Shown here piece by piece: positions 7,222-15,711 of a DNA stretch of 64,000 nt; the stretch's first letter is position 1; every line of letters starts with the position of its first letter. The stretch is from JACPLA01 sp964602055 (GTDB lineage: Bacteria; Bacteroidota; Ignavibacteria; UBA10030). Location of the stretch: positions 1 to 64,000 of the forward strand of contig CAZRPU010000004.1 in NCBI GenBank assembly GCA_964602055.1, in the 5' to 3' direction. Under the pieces are notes generated by a model. It worked only from the letters and a program-made list of their open reading frames with translations, was not told where the DNA came from and ran no database searches. A program made the translations under genes and the position numbers.

Positions 7222-9252
7222 ATGGAACAACGCCGTCTTGCTGCTCTGATGTTCACCGACATGGTCGGTTACAGCGCCCTCGTGCAGCACAACGAGCCGC
7301 AAGCGCTCGCCCTTCTCGATGAGCATAACGCTCTTCTGCGCAGCATCTTTCCTTCATTCCATGGCAAGGAAATCAAGACTATCGGTGACGCGTTCCTCGT
7401 GGAATTCTCTTCCGCACTCGAAGCAGCTCAGTGTGCCGTGGCCATCCAGGAACAGTTGGAAGAACGGAACAAGGCTGTTGACCCCGGGCGACACATTCGT
7501 ATTCGCATCGGCCTTCATGTGGGAGACGTTGTTTATAAAGATGGCGATGTCTACGGAGACGGCGTGAATATTGCTGCCCGTATCGAGCCGATGGCGCCGC
7601 CGGGCGGCATTTGCTGCTCGGGAGAAGTGGCGAACCAGATACAGAACAAAATCGGCCTGCCGTTGACAAAACTCGGCAAAGCCGAACTCAAGAACATCGA
7701 GACAACCATTGTTCTCTATGAAATACTGCTACCCTGGAGAAAACACGCTTCCCGTCCGATCTTCAAACAAGGCTGGGTGAGGCCCGCCCTCTTCATCTTG
7801 TTCGCCCTCGTTGCAGGACCCGGAGGTTTCTTCCTGTGGCAATTTCTCACCTCCTCCACGGGGTATTCCCGGGAACGCGTTGCAGTGCTTCCTTTTAAAA
7901 TGATCAGCGCAGACGCGGGCGACGAGTACTTTGCCGATGGTATTACCGAAGAGCTTATTTCGACGCTCTCCAAGGTCGGGAGCATCAGTGTTATTGCCAG
8001 GACCTCGGTGATGAAGTACAAAGGGCTTGCCAAGGATGCCCGCGAAATCGGGGGGGAACTGATGGTAGGCACAATACTCGATGGAAGCGTGCGCAAAGAA
8101 ACCGACAAGGCCCGTATTACGGTCAATCTTATCGACGTCCCCACACAGAAACAAATTTGGTCGAGGACTTACGACAAGGAGCTGAAGGACGTTTTCATGA
8201 TTCAAAGCGACATTGCCCGCCAGGTTGCCACGGAATTGCGTATCCAGCTTGTCGCCGCCGAACAGGCGCAATTGGAAAAAAGGGGCACCGAGAATGTGGA
8301 CGCGACGAGGCACTATTTTCTCGGCCGCTATTTCCTGAATCAGCGAACGTCGGAATCAATCGGAAAGAGCGTCGATTTCTTCAACCAAGCGATTCAAGCT
8401 GATGCAGCGTTCGCTCTTCCCTACGTTGGGCTGGCAGAGAGCTATACGCTCATGGGTGCGGCAGGGTACGGATTCTTGCCGCATCACGAGGCTATTGCCC
8501 GGGCAAAGAGGAATGCCCTCAGGGCTCTCGAAATCGACAACGATCTCGCCGAGGCCCACACCGTCCTCGCGTACGTTCAGTTCCGGCTGGAATGGGATTG
8601 GAAAAACGCCGAAGCAGGCTTTCGGAAGGCCCTTGCGCTTAAGCCAAGTTACGCCAAGGCACATGAATGGTACGCTCTCTCTCTGGCACTCCAGGGACGC
8701 ACCAACGAAGCTCTTACGGAAATGCGAAGAGCGTATGACCTCGATCCGCTTTCCTCGAGTGTCGGAACAGGGCTGGGTCGCTTGCTGGCATTTGATCATC
8801 AGCTGGAAGCTTCGAAGGAGCAGTTTCGAAAAACCCTTGAAGCCGACTCGACCTACGCCGAGGCGCATTTCGGGCTGGGGCTCGCGTATGCGTATGGTGA
8901 GGAGTGGGATCGGGCAATAGCGGAACTCGAAAAAGCCTTTGAGCTTTCCGGGGGGCGGCATGTCATTCTCGCTGATCTCGGTTTTGTTCTTGCCAAGGCG
9001 GGCCGCATGAAGCAGGCGCGGGACGTGCTGGCCCGATTGACGGAACTTTCTCGCACAACCCATGTTTCCTCCTACAGCTATGCAGTGTTGTACCTCGGGC
9101 TGGGCGAAAAAGAGAAAGCTTTTGAATACCTGAACAAGTCCCTCAAAGAAAAGGATGGACTCCTGATCTATCTGAAGGTGGATGATATCGGAAAAGAGTT
9201 CCGATCTGATCCCCGGATGGTCAACATACTGAAAGAAATCGGATTGGAGTAG
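7222..9252 (+). CDS. Class III adenylate/guanylate cyclase with AVLPF domain and TPRs
   Basis: This is a 676-residue protein. Residues 5-165 are a class III cyclase catalytic domain (opening LAALMFTDMVGYS, with the metal-binding Asp in FTDMVGYS, then a GDAFLVEF strand and a VYGDGVNIAARIE segment with the second region of substrate-binding residues). A membrane segment follows near 188-210, then an AVLPF module (VAVLPFKMISAD, with a DGITEELIS helix) and TPRs from about 370 to the end. It would make cAMP or cGMP in the cytoplasm; the nucleotide cannot be decided by eye. The arrangement matches many TPR-linked cyclases of soil and water bacteria. It shares its back half with the proteins at 1 and 3498. 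The outer-membrane-like gene starts 4 bases after its stop and is probably cotranscribed. Confidence 0.9.
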   Translation: MEQRRLAALMFTDMVGYSALVQHNEPQALALLDEHNALLRSIFPSFHGKEIKTIGDAFLVEFSSALEAAQCAVAIQEQLEERNKAVDPGRHIRIRIGLHVGDVVYKDGDVYGDGVNIAARIEPMAPPGGICCSGEVANQIQNKIGLPLTKLGKAELKNIETTIVLYEILLPWRKHASRPIFKQGWVRPALFILFALVAGPGGFFLWQFLTSSTGYSRERVAVLPFKMISADAGDEYFADGITEELISTLSKVGSISVIARTSVMKYKGLAKDAREIGGELMVGTILDGSVRKETDKARITVNLIDVPTQKQIWSRTYDKELKDVFMIQSDIARQVATELRIQLVAAEQAQLEKRGTENVDATRHYFLGRYFLNQRTSESIGKSVDFFNQAIQADAAFALPYVGLAESYTLMGAAGYGFLPHHEAIARAKRNALRALEIDNDLAEAHTVLAYVQFRLEWDWKNAEAGFRKALALKPSYAKAHEWYALSLALQGRTNEALTEMRRAYDLDPLSSSVGTGLGRLLAFDHQLEASKEQFRKTLEADSTYAEAHFGLGLAYAYGEEWDRAIAELEKAFELSGGRHVILADLGFVLAKAGRMKQARDVLARLTELSRTTHVSSYSYAVLYLGLGEKEKAFEYLNKSLKEKDGLLIYLKVDDIGKEFRSDPRMVNILKEIGLE

Positions 9253-9256
9253 CGAG

Positions 9257-9979
9257 ATGAAAAACCTCTTGAAGATTCTGTGCTGCGTTGTCGGATGGGG
9301 ATTTGTTCAAACTGGACTCATGGCTCAGGAAGCGGCGGTAAATCCCACCCGTCCCTCCGTGGCCGACAACGGCTATCTGACGACAACCGGATTTGTGGAA
9401 ATAGAATTCGGCTGGTCGCGTGTCCCGTCTGCATGGAGCTTTCCGACGCTCCTGAAGGCCGGCGTGGACAGCAGCCTCGAAATCGGCCTCACCTCGACCG
9501 GAATTCTTTCCAAGCCGGCAGGATCGAGCGCAACCTCGGGAACCCCCGGCGCCCAGTTGAAATGGCAGGCCTTGTCGGATTCCTGGGGAGCTTTGTCTCT
9601 CGTAGCACATTTCGATTGGCCGTCGAACGGACCACCCCTCTCTACATTCTATCCTGTCGTCAGTATCAAGAGTGATCACGTCCTTGTTGACCTTGCTGTT
9701 GGCGGCTCTTTTGCAAAGCCCTTTGCCTCTGACCGGCAGTCTTCCTATTTCTATGCGCTTGCCGTTGCTCCTGACCTTCGCTCCAACCTTACGGTCTATG
9801 GAGAAGTCTATGGTACGCTTTCCGACGGCAGGCCGGTCCATGCTGCGGATCTCGGCGTCCTGTACGCTCTTTCCTCACTCCTTGTTCTGGATTTCGCCAT
9901 CGGAACGGGAATTACATCCAATGCCGACGACTGGACGTTTCAGCTAGGATTCACAGCATCATTGTTCAGGATGTTCTGA
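9257..9979 (+). CDS. Probable outer-membrane beta-barrel protein (MetA-pathway/transporter type)
   Basis: This 240-residue protein has a signal peptide (MKNLLKILCC to LMAQ). Behind it is a chain of alternating hydrophobic strands with aromatic girdle residues, ending in an outer-membrane-type terminal Phe (SLFRMF). The strand pattern (GFVEIEFGW, SSLEIGLTS, GAQLKWQ, LVLDFAIGTGI) resembles proteins annotated as 'MetA-pathway of phenol degradation' or generic outer-membrane transporters, whose substrates are rarely known. The start is ATG 9257 with a GGAG site lying over the end of the cyclase gene, which implies translational coupling. Confident that it is an outer-membrane barrel; the family assignment is tentative. 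Confidence 0.7.
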   Translation: MKNLLKILCCVVGWGFVQTGLMAQEAAVNPTRPSVADNGYLTTTGFVEIEFGWSRVPSAWSFPTLLKAGVDSSLEIGLTSTGILSKPAGSSATSGTPGAQLKWQALSDSWGALSLVAHFDWPSNGPPLSTFYPVVSIKSDHVLVDLAVGGSFAKPFASDRQSSYFYALAVAPDLRSNLTVYGEVYGTLSDGRPVHAADLGVLYALSSLLVLDFAIGTGITSNADDWTFQLGFTASLFRMF

Positions 9980-10029
9980 ATCGGGCACTCCTTCATTGCA
10001 ATTGGCGTCCTCCCTGGGTATTTTTCTCC

Positions 10030-10956
10030 ATGAGAATTTTTTCTCCATTAGCCGTCCTCAGGGTCGCCGTCCTGTTGTCCGTCTTTCTCGGCCCTTCGCT
10101 TCAAGCCCAGCCCTCGATTGACCAAAGCCTGCAAAGCGGTATTGCACGCCTCGTTGATGGATTCAAGGGAGTTGCAGGAATTTACGTTCGCCATCTGAAA
10201 ACCGGACAGATAGCTTCCTACAATGCCGACACGCTCTTTCCAACAGCGAGCATGATTAAAGTCCCCATTCTCTGTGCACTCTTTGCGAAGATCGAAACTG
10301 GAGAGCTGAACTATCATGAAGCCGTGACCTATCGCGATTCCATGAAATATGACGATGGTCTCACGGGGTCTTTGAGAGACAGCGCTCGCGTGCCGCTCAG
10401 CCAACTGGCGCATCTCATGATTTCTGTCAGCGACAATACGGCATCCTTGTGGCTTCAGGCAATGGCGGGCACAGGAACGGCAATCAACAGCTGGTTAGAT
10501 GTGCATGGATTCCCGAAAACGCGGGTAAATTCCAGAACACCTGGGCGTGAAGCCATGCGTTCTCTGTACGGCTGGGGGGTCACCACTCCCCGCGAAATGG
10601 CCGAGCTGGTGGCATTGATCTATTCCGGGAAGGCCGTGAGTCCGGCGGCCAGCGAGGAAATGTACCGCATATTGGGCCGGTCATACTGGGATGGAGAAGC
10701 CCTGTCGGAAATTCCACCATCGATCCGAGCAGCCTCCAAACAGGGGGCTGTCAATGCTTCCCGCTCCGAAGTCGTCCTGGTTAACGCCCCATCGGGAGAC
10801 TATGTTTTCTGCGTCATCACGAAGAACCAGGAAGACCAGAGTTGGGAGAGGGAAAACGAAGGATACCGGTTAATTCGCGGCGTCTCGCGGCTCCTCTGGA
10901 GGTACTTCGAACCCGGAAGCTCATGGTCCCCGGCGGCAGGATCCGAGAAATTCTGA
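10030..10956 (+). CDS. Class A beta-lactamase-like serine hydrolase (secreted)
   Basis: This 308-residue protein has a signal peptide (residues 1-27, ending LQAQ) and the motifs of the class A beta-lactamase/serine hydrolase superfamily: S74-x-x-K77 in PTASMIK, S134-D135-N136 in SVSDN, and a K237-x-G triad in SKQG. A Glu in TPGREA (E174) sits where the omega loop is expected, although it is not a textbook ExxLN. It would act in the periplasm on beta-lactams or on peptidoglycan or ester substrates; without the exact omega-loop signature, a resistance role should not be assumed. No regulator lies beside it. Confidence 0.8.
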   Translation: MRIFSPLAVLRVAVLLSVFLGPSLQAQPSIDQSLQSGIARLVDGFKGVAGIYVRHLKTGQIASYNADTLFPTASMIKVPILCALFAKIETGELNYHEAVTYRDSMKYDDGLTGSLRDSARVPLSQLAHLMISVSDNTASLWLQAMAGTGTAINSWLDVHGFPKTRVNSRTPGREAMRSLYGWGVTTPREMAELVALIYSGKAVSPAASEEMYRILGRSYWDGEALSEIPPSIRAASKQGAVNASRSEVVLVNAPSGDYVFCVITKNQEDQSWERENEGYRLIRGVSRLLWRYFEPGSSWSPAAGSEKF

Positions 10957-11027
10957 TTGTGGACGAAAGCCGAACTTTTTTCCGCTGTTGCCTGTTCTAG
11001 AGTATCCATGCTCTTTGTGCAAACCCC

Positions 11028-11555
11028 ATGAAAAAAACTCTTGGCCTTACCCTTCTTCTGGCTTCATCTGCTCTCTCGCAAACCGAAGAGCAGGAGAACC
11101 GTGCCGGCATCTGGCTTCCTCTCCAGCTTCTTCCCAGCCTCACCTGGTATTCCAGCACACCTTCTTCGGGATTCGGCTTCGAATGGGAGGTGACGCCGGT
11201 GCTGTACAGTTTTGGAATGAACAAGCAGATCTCGCCGTGGTATTCTTTTATTGTCGAACCCACGGCTCGCTTCACGGGATCCATTGAGATCGTCGCCGCC
11301 GGTCAGGTGTTTACAACAAAGATGGGTGGATCCTATTTCGCCGCATCGAGCCATCTCATGGGAACCATTCCCCTCATCGAGCGCGGAGAACATCTGACGT
11401 TGAATCTCGGCCTGGGTGTGTACTCTATTGCCCGACAGATCCGGATCGTACAGGTCGCGGGTATTTCAACGCTTTTTGGCATCGTTCATTTCAACCTGAA
11501 GCACGCAGGAAATCCGAGCACCTGGATCTTCACTTTCGAATTCAGAATTTTCTGA
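11028..11555 (+). CDS. Secreted protein of unknown function, possibly a small outer-membrane barrel
   Basis: This 175-residue protein has a short signal peptide (MKKTLGLTLLLASSALSQ). The remainder alternates hydrophobic and polar residues with many aromatics and ends in a FEFRIF strand, the outer-membrane style C-terminus with terminal Phe. It shows no known motif. Its stop overlaps the start of the next gene (TGATG), so it is probably made together with the two metallo-beta-lactamase-fold lipoproteins. I do not recognise a family. Confidence 0.7.
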   Translation: MKKTLGLTLLLASSALSQTEEQENRAGIWLPLQLLPSLTWYSSTPSSGFGFEWEVTPVLYSFGMNKQISPWYSFIVEPTARFTGSIEIVAAGQVFTTKMGGSYFAASSHLMGTIPLIERGEHLTLNLGLGVYSIARQIRIVQVAGISTLFGIVHFNLKHAGNPSTWIFTFEFRIF

Positions 11556-12553
11556 TGAACTCTCGTCTCTCTCATGATGTGCCGGGGCGTCCCGCCTTTT
11601 GCTCTTTCATCCCGTACATCCTCGCTTCATCCCTGCTTCTTTCGTCATGCAGCGGCTATATCCAACGCATGGTAGTGCGATCACTCGAACGGATGGGCGA
11701 TCCCGTGGAGCCAGCCCCGCAGATCATCACAACGCCGATCCTGGATAATCCGCCCCTTGCGGTCGCATGGGTCGGCCACGCTACGGTGCTTCTTCAGATC
11801 GGCGATAAGGTGTTCCTGACGGATCCTCTCTTCACGGATCACATCGGTATGGTCGTCAAGCGCTACATAGGTCCCGGTCTTGATCCCGCCGCTCTTTCCC
11901 GTGTTGATTACACCCTCATATCCCATATTCACTTTGACCATTTCAGCTTCGGGAGCATTGATATGCTGCCGAAGAACGGAATTCTCGTTGTCCCTTCCGG
12001 GCTTCTCCGGTATACACCCGATTTCGGTTTTCGTGAGATTCGGGAACTCAAAGCGTGGGAATATGTCGAGGAAGACGGCGTGCGCGTGACGGCTGTGCCT
12101 GTGCAGCATTTCAGCGGCCGCTATGGAATCGACAATGTGTGGATGGGTCAAAAGGGATACACAGGATACGTCCTCGAGCATCAGGGTCTCGCCGTTTTTG
12201 TCGGCGGCGACACCGGCTATCATCCTGAGATCTTCAAAGAAGTCGGCCGGCGCTTTCGTGTCGATGTCGCGGTCTTGCCCATTGCACCCGGGTCATCCGT
12301 GGGGATGGGATCACGCGTCCATGTCGGCCCCCGCGGAGCTCTTACCATCATGCAGGATCTCGGTGCAACGTATATGGTACCCATGCACCACCGCACAATG
12401 TTCTATGGCTCGGACGGGAATCCCTTTCAGGCTATTGAACAGCTTCGGATGATCGCTTCGGAAGAGGGTCTGAGAGACCGGATCATCGACCTCGACATCG
12501 GCGAGCAACGCATCCTTTTTCAAAATCGTACAGTTCCCGCCTCTCGACAATGA
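11555..12553 (+). CDS. MBL-fold metal-dependent hydrolase, probable lipoprotein (RomA/NAPE-PLD-like), copy 1
   Basis: This 332-residue protein has an N-terminal membrane stretch ending in a lipobox (LLSSC, Cys32). The catalytic core shows the metallo-beta-lactamase motif H-x-H-x-D-H at residues 124-129 (HIHFDH), then a VPVQHFSGR His motif, a GGDTGYH Asp motif and a MPMHHRTM His near the C-terminus, so all usual metal ligands are present. The VGHAT and QHFSGR signatures resemble the RomA/UlaG/NAPE-phospholipase D branch, which hydrolyses phosphodiesters or lactones; the substrate here is unknown. It overlaps the gene before it by 1 base and the following paralogue by ATGA. Confidence 0.85.
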   Translation: MNSRLSHDVPGRPAFCSFIPYILASSLLLSSCSGYIQRMVVRSLERMGDPVEPAPQIITTPILDNPPLAVAWVGHATVLLQIGDKVFLTDPLFTDHIGMVVKRYIGPGLDPAALSRVDYTLISHIHFDHFSFGSIDMLPKNGILVVPSGLLRYTPDFGFREIRELKAWEYVEEDGVRVTAVPVQHFSGRYGIDNVWMGQKGYTGYVLEHQGLAVFVGGDTGYHPEIFKEVGRRFRVDVAVLPIAPGSSVGMGSRVHVGPRGALTIMQDLGATYMVPMHHRTMFYGSDGNPFQAIEQLRMIASEEGLRDRIIDLDIGEQRILFQNRTVPASRQ

Positions 12554-13509
12554 AACAAAGTCTTTTCTTCTTGAGTTTGCTTCTCTTTCTGTTCTTGTCC
12601 GGCTGCAGTCCCATGGTGGGCCGTTTCATGGCAAAGTCCGTCAACCAGTTCAGTCGGCCGGTAGAACCGATTCGGGAAAAAATCACCCATCCCGTTCTCT
12701 CGAATGTCGAGCTCTCCGTCCTTTGGGTTGGACATGCGACCATGTTGATTCAAATCGGAGACAAAGTCTTTCTCACCGATCCGCTTTTTACCAAAACGGT
12801 AGGAATGGTGATGAAGCGTTCCGTTGAGCCCGGAATTGATCCGCTCTCCCTCAAGACTCTCGATTTCGTCCTGGTGTCCCACACGCATTTTGACCACTTC
12901 AGTTACGGCAGCCTCGACATGCTTCCACGGGATGCTTCTCTGATCCTTCCCCTGGGCGCACTCGCTTATACGCCCGATTTTTCCTTTCGGCATTTGCAGG
13001 AGCTCAAGCCATGGGAGTCTCTTGAGGAGGATGGCGTGCGGATCACGGCCGTCCCCGTACAGCATTTCAGCGGCCGCTATGGGTTTGACATTCTCTGGAT
13101 GAAGAAAAAGGGTTATACGGGCTATGTTGTCGAGTACCAGGGCATTACGGTTTTCTTCGGAGGCGATACCGGCTACCATCCCGAACTCTTTAAAGAGATC
13201 GGTAGGAAGTTTAACATCGATCTCGCTCTCCTCCCCATTGGCCCGATCGAACCTCGCGATTTCATGGAGCGGAATCATGTTGATCCGCTGCAAGCCTTGC
13301 TGATTTTCGAGGATGTCGGAGCCCGCATCATGATCCCCATGCATCACCGAACGCTGGACCAGGGGTTCGACCCGAGTCCGACGTACGCCATCGAACAACT
13401 TCAGTCCCTCGCTGACGCCCGGGGCCTCGCGGAACGAATCATATCGCTCGAAATCGGAGAACAAAGAATTCTTTCGGGGGCAACATCCTCCCGGCTTTCC
13501 CTCCCGTAA
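12550..13509 (+). CDS. MBL-fold metal-dependent hydrolase, probable lipoprotein, copy 2
   Basis: This is a 319-residue paralogue of the preceding protein, with near-identical motif order: lipobox LSGC (Cys19), H-x-H-x-D-H at 111-116 (HTHFDH), VPVQHFSGR, GGDTGYH and PMHHRT. Long stretches such as IGDKVFLTDPLF occur in both, showing a tandem gene duplication that has since diverged (this copy has IGPIEPRDFME where copy 1 has IAPGSSVGMGS). It starts inside the stop codon of copy 1 (ATGA overlap), so translation is coupled. Both should sit in the envelope facing the periplasm. The reason for two copies is not visible; the variable loop may set substrate choice. Confidence 0.85.
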   Translation: MKQSLFFLSLLLFLFLSGCSPMVGRFMAKSVNQFSRPVEPIREKITHPVLSNVELSVLWVGHATMLIQIGDKVFLTDPLFTKTVGMVMKRSVEPGIDPLSLKTLDFVLVSHTHFDHFSYGSLDMLPRDASLILPLGALAYTPDFSFRHLQELKPWESLEEDGVRITAVPVQHFSGRYGFDILWMKKKGYTGYVVEYQGITVFFGGDTGYHPELFKEIGRKFNIDLALLPIGPIEPRDFMERNHVDPLQALLIFEDVGARIMIPMHHRTLDQGFDPSPTYAIEQLQSLADARGLAERIISLEIGEQRILSGATSSRLSLP

Positions 13510-13585
13510 GGTTGCTTGATTCTCAGGGGGAGATTCTTGATATTGCTCCGCGCCGCGTCGCCCACTACTTCCTCAGAGGAATCTT

Positions 13586-14875
13586 GTGAACTTCCGAATA
13601 ATTCTTGCCCTATTGCTCTTCACGGTGCCAGCCGTTCGCTCAGCCGGACAAGTCACAGCCATCAAATGCGGCCGTCTCATCGACGGAAAATCGGACAAAC
13701 CGCTCGAGAACGCAGTCATTCTTGTGGAAGGGAGCATCATCACGGAGGTCGGGCGCGGGATCGCCATTCCACCTGGTGCAGCGGTGATCGACCTTTCCAC
13801 AGCGACTGTTCTCCCCGGCCTCATCGACAGTCATACCCATGTCCTGCTGCAGGGTGATATTACGGTAGAAGACTATGCGCAACAAATCCTGAAAGAGTCC
13901 ATTCCCTACAGAACGCTCAGGGCGAGTCTTGCGTGCAAAACTGCCTTGATGAACGGGTTTACAAGCATCAGAGATCTCGAAACCGAGGGTGCGATGTACG
14001 CCGATGTCGACCTCAAGAAAGCGATTAACAACGGAGTCATCGAAGGACCCCGCATGTGGGTTGCGACACGCGCGATCAGCACGACCGGCCGCTACCTGCT
14101 CAGCAATTCGGCCTACGCGTGGGAGCTCCACATGCCCAAGGGAGTGCAGGAAATCACGGGGGCAGATGAGGCACGGCGGGCCGTGCGCGAGCAGATTTCG
14201 TATGGCGCCGACTGGATCAAGATTTACGCCGACGGGAACTATTATCAACTGCCTGACGGGACATTTCGGAGCATTCAGAATTTCTCCGCTGAGGAAATCA
14301 CGGCGATCGGGGAGCAGACGCGCGCGTTGCGAAAAAAGCTCTCTGCACACGCTGTTACCCGCGACGGTGTCTTGTATGCCATCAGGGCCGGGGCTCACTC
14401 CATCGAACACGGGAATGCGCTGGATGATGAATGCATCAACCTGATGGTGAAGGAAGGGGTTTTCTGGTGCCCGACCATTTATGTGCAGGTTTGGGTTGCC
14501 GAAGGACGGGCTGCGGAGGGAAACGCCATGTTCAAGATTATGCTGGACCAGTTTCCGAAAGTTTTCAACAAAGCGCTCAAGGCGGGAGTGAAGATTGCTT
14601 TTGGTACGGACGTGGGCGGATTTGCATGGACGGAAAACCAGGCGAAGGAGTTTTCTTATATGGTCAAGTGGGGAATGACGCCCATGCAGGCGGTGAAGTC
14701 AGCCACATCGGTCGGAGCCGAGCTGCTCGGCATGAGTGGAAAGATCGGAGAGATTTCGAAAGGCGCTTTCGCGGATATCGTCGCAACAAGGGAAAATCCC
14801 CTGGACGACATTTCGGCGCTTGAGCGAATCGGCTTTGTCATGAAAAATGGAAAAATCTACAAACGCACACTCTGA
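13586..14875 (+). CDS. Secreted amidohydrolase (imidazolonepropionase/Xaa-Pro dipeptidase-like)
   Basis: This 429-residue protein starts at GTG 13586 behind an AGAGGA site and has an N-terminal signal peptide (about 1-20). It is a TIM-barrel amidohydrolase: H-x-H in DSHTH (H83, H85), a carboxylated-lysine candidate in DWIKIYADG, His ligands in LSAHAV and SIEHGN, and the catalytic Asp in AFGTDVGG. The layout fits the group that hydrolyses cyclic amides, imidazolones or proline-containing dipeptides, often exported. The exact substrate is unknown. Its last 29 bases overlap the start of the RsbW-like gene. Confidence 0.87.
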   Translation: MNFRIILALLLFTVPAVRSAGQVTAIKCGRLIDGKSDKPLENAVILVEGSIITEVGRGIAIPPGAAVIDLSTATVLPGLIDSHTHVLLQGDITVEDYAQQILKESIPYRTLRASLACKTALMNGFTSIRDLETEGAMYADVDLKKAINNGVIEGPRMWVATRAISTTGRYLLSNSAYAWELHMPKGVQEITGADEARRAVREQISYGADWIKIYADGNYYQLPDGTFRSIQNFSAEEITAIGEQTRALRKKLSAHAVTRDGVLYAIRAGAHSIEHGNALDDECINLMVKEGVFWCPTIYVQVWVAEGRAAEGNAMFKIMLDQFPKVFNKALKAGVKIAFGTDVGGFAWTENQAKEFSYMVKWGMTPMQAVKSATSVGAELLGMSGKIGEISKGAFADIVATRENPLDDISALERIGFVMKNGKIYKRTL

Positions 14876-15281
14876 GACCGTGGAACAGTCCTTTACACGA
14901 TCCATCAAAGCTCTCGACGGCGTCTTTGATTTTACGAATGAATTCGCCATCGTTCACCGGATTAACGACAAGGTCCGGTACGTTCTCGATTTTGCAGTCG
15001 AGGAATTCTTCACCAATATGGTAAAATATAATCCTACCGGGAATGGGAACATCCAGATGAGAATGAGTGTGAACGAGAATGAGATTATCGTTCACCTTGT
15101 TGACCCCGATTCAGGGCATTTTGACGTCACGAAGGATCGTGGTCTTGAGCTTCACAAATCTCTCTCGGAGAGGAAAGTAGGGGGACTTGGGGTTTTTCTT
15201 GTTCAAAAGCTCGTGGAGAATCTCCACTATCATCACCAGAATCGGATCAGCACAATTTCGTTTCGACTACCTCGGGAGTAA
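14847..15281 (+). CDS. RsbW-like anti-sigma-factor kinase (HATPase domain)
   Basis: This 144-residue GHKL-type ATPase without a sensor domain shows the N-box (VEEFFTNMVKY), the G1 box as DPDSGHF and the G2 box as GGLGVFLVQKL, the arrangement of SpoIIAB/RsbW/BtrW proteins. In such systems the kinase binds a sigma factor or other client and phosphorylates a STAS-domain antagonist, which is the very next gene. It overlaps the amidohydrolase end by 29 bases and stops 2 bases before the STAS gene, so the pair is an operon. No PP2C phosphatase to reset the switch lies in the window. Confidence 0.85.
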   Translation: MEKSTNAHSETVEQSFTRSIKALDGVFDFTNEFAIVHRINDKVRYVLDFAVEEFFTNMVKYNPTGNGNIQMRMSVNENEIIVHLVDPDSGHFDVTKDRGLELHKSLSERKVGGLGVFLVQKLVENLHYHHQNRISTISFRLPRE

Positions 15282-15283
15282 GT

Positions 15284-15568
15284 ATGTTTGACATACGGAT
15301 TAACGATCAGGGCGATGTTATTCTTTCAGGCAGACTGGACGCGGCACAGACTGAAAAGGCTTCCGAAGTGCTTAACAAGATCACAAAATCCGCTATGGTG
15401 GATTTTAAAGATCTTCAATATATCTCCAGCGCAGGCCTCGGCGTTTTGCTTGCCACACAGAAGCGCCTGAGCCAGTCGGGAAATCGCCTCAAACTCATCA
15501 ATCTGAGCAGCCACATCAGAGATGTCTTTCATTTTGCTCGATTTGATATGATCTTCGAAATCCAATAA
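15284..15568 (+). CDS. STAS-domain anti-anti-sigma factor (RsbV/SpoIIAA-like)
   Basis: This small STAS protein of 94 residues carries the phospho-acceptor motif ISSAGLGVLL, with the Ser pair at about residues 47-48 in the usual place. It should be phosphorylated by the kinase encoded just upstream and, when unphosphorylated, release that kinase from its client. A GGGAG site overlaps the stop of the kinase gene. No stop-proximal hairpin was seen; the sigma-factor gene follows 143 bases later and has its own candidate promoter. Confidence 0.88.
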   Translation: MFDIRINDQGDVILSGRLDAAQTEKASEVLNKITKSAMVDFKDLQYISSAGLGVLLATQKRLSQSGNRLKLINLSSHIRDVFHFARFDMIFEIQ

Positions 15569-15639
15569 TCCGATTCGGCATCGAAATCCCCCTGAATACC
15601 CCTTTCATTTTCCAATTTTTGGGAATTTTGCCGGTTTTC

Positions 15640-15670
15640 TTGATTTCTTCCTCATAATCGTTGTACCTTG
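15640..15670 (+). promoter_or_regulatory. Candidate promoter for the ECF sigma operon
   Basis: TTGATT (15640-15645), an 18-base spacer and TACCTTG (15664-15670). The TACCTTGC core recurs unchanged before purN (62563-62570), which supports it as a vegetative promoter element. The leader would be about 40 bases. Match by eye only. Confidence 0.4.
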
Positions 15671-15711
15671 CACTCCCCGTCCTCCAACTTTTGAGGTTCT
15701 AGACTGTAGTT

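Noticed and set aside
12520..13464. 314-codon open frame antisense to the second MBL-fold gene
   Set aside because: It covers a gene with all catalytic motifs and has no motif of its own.
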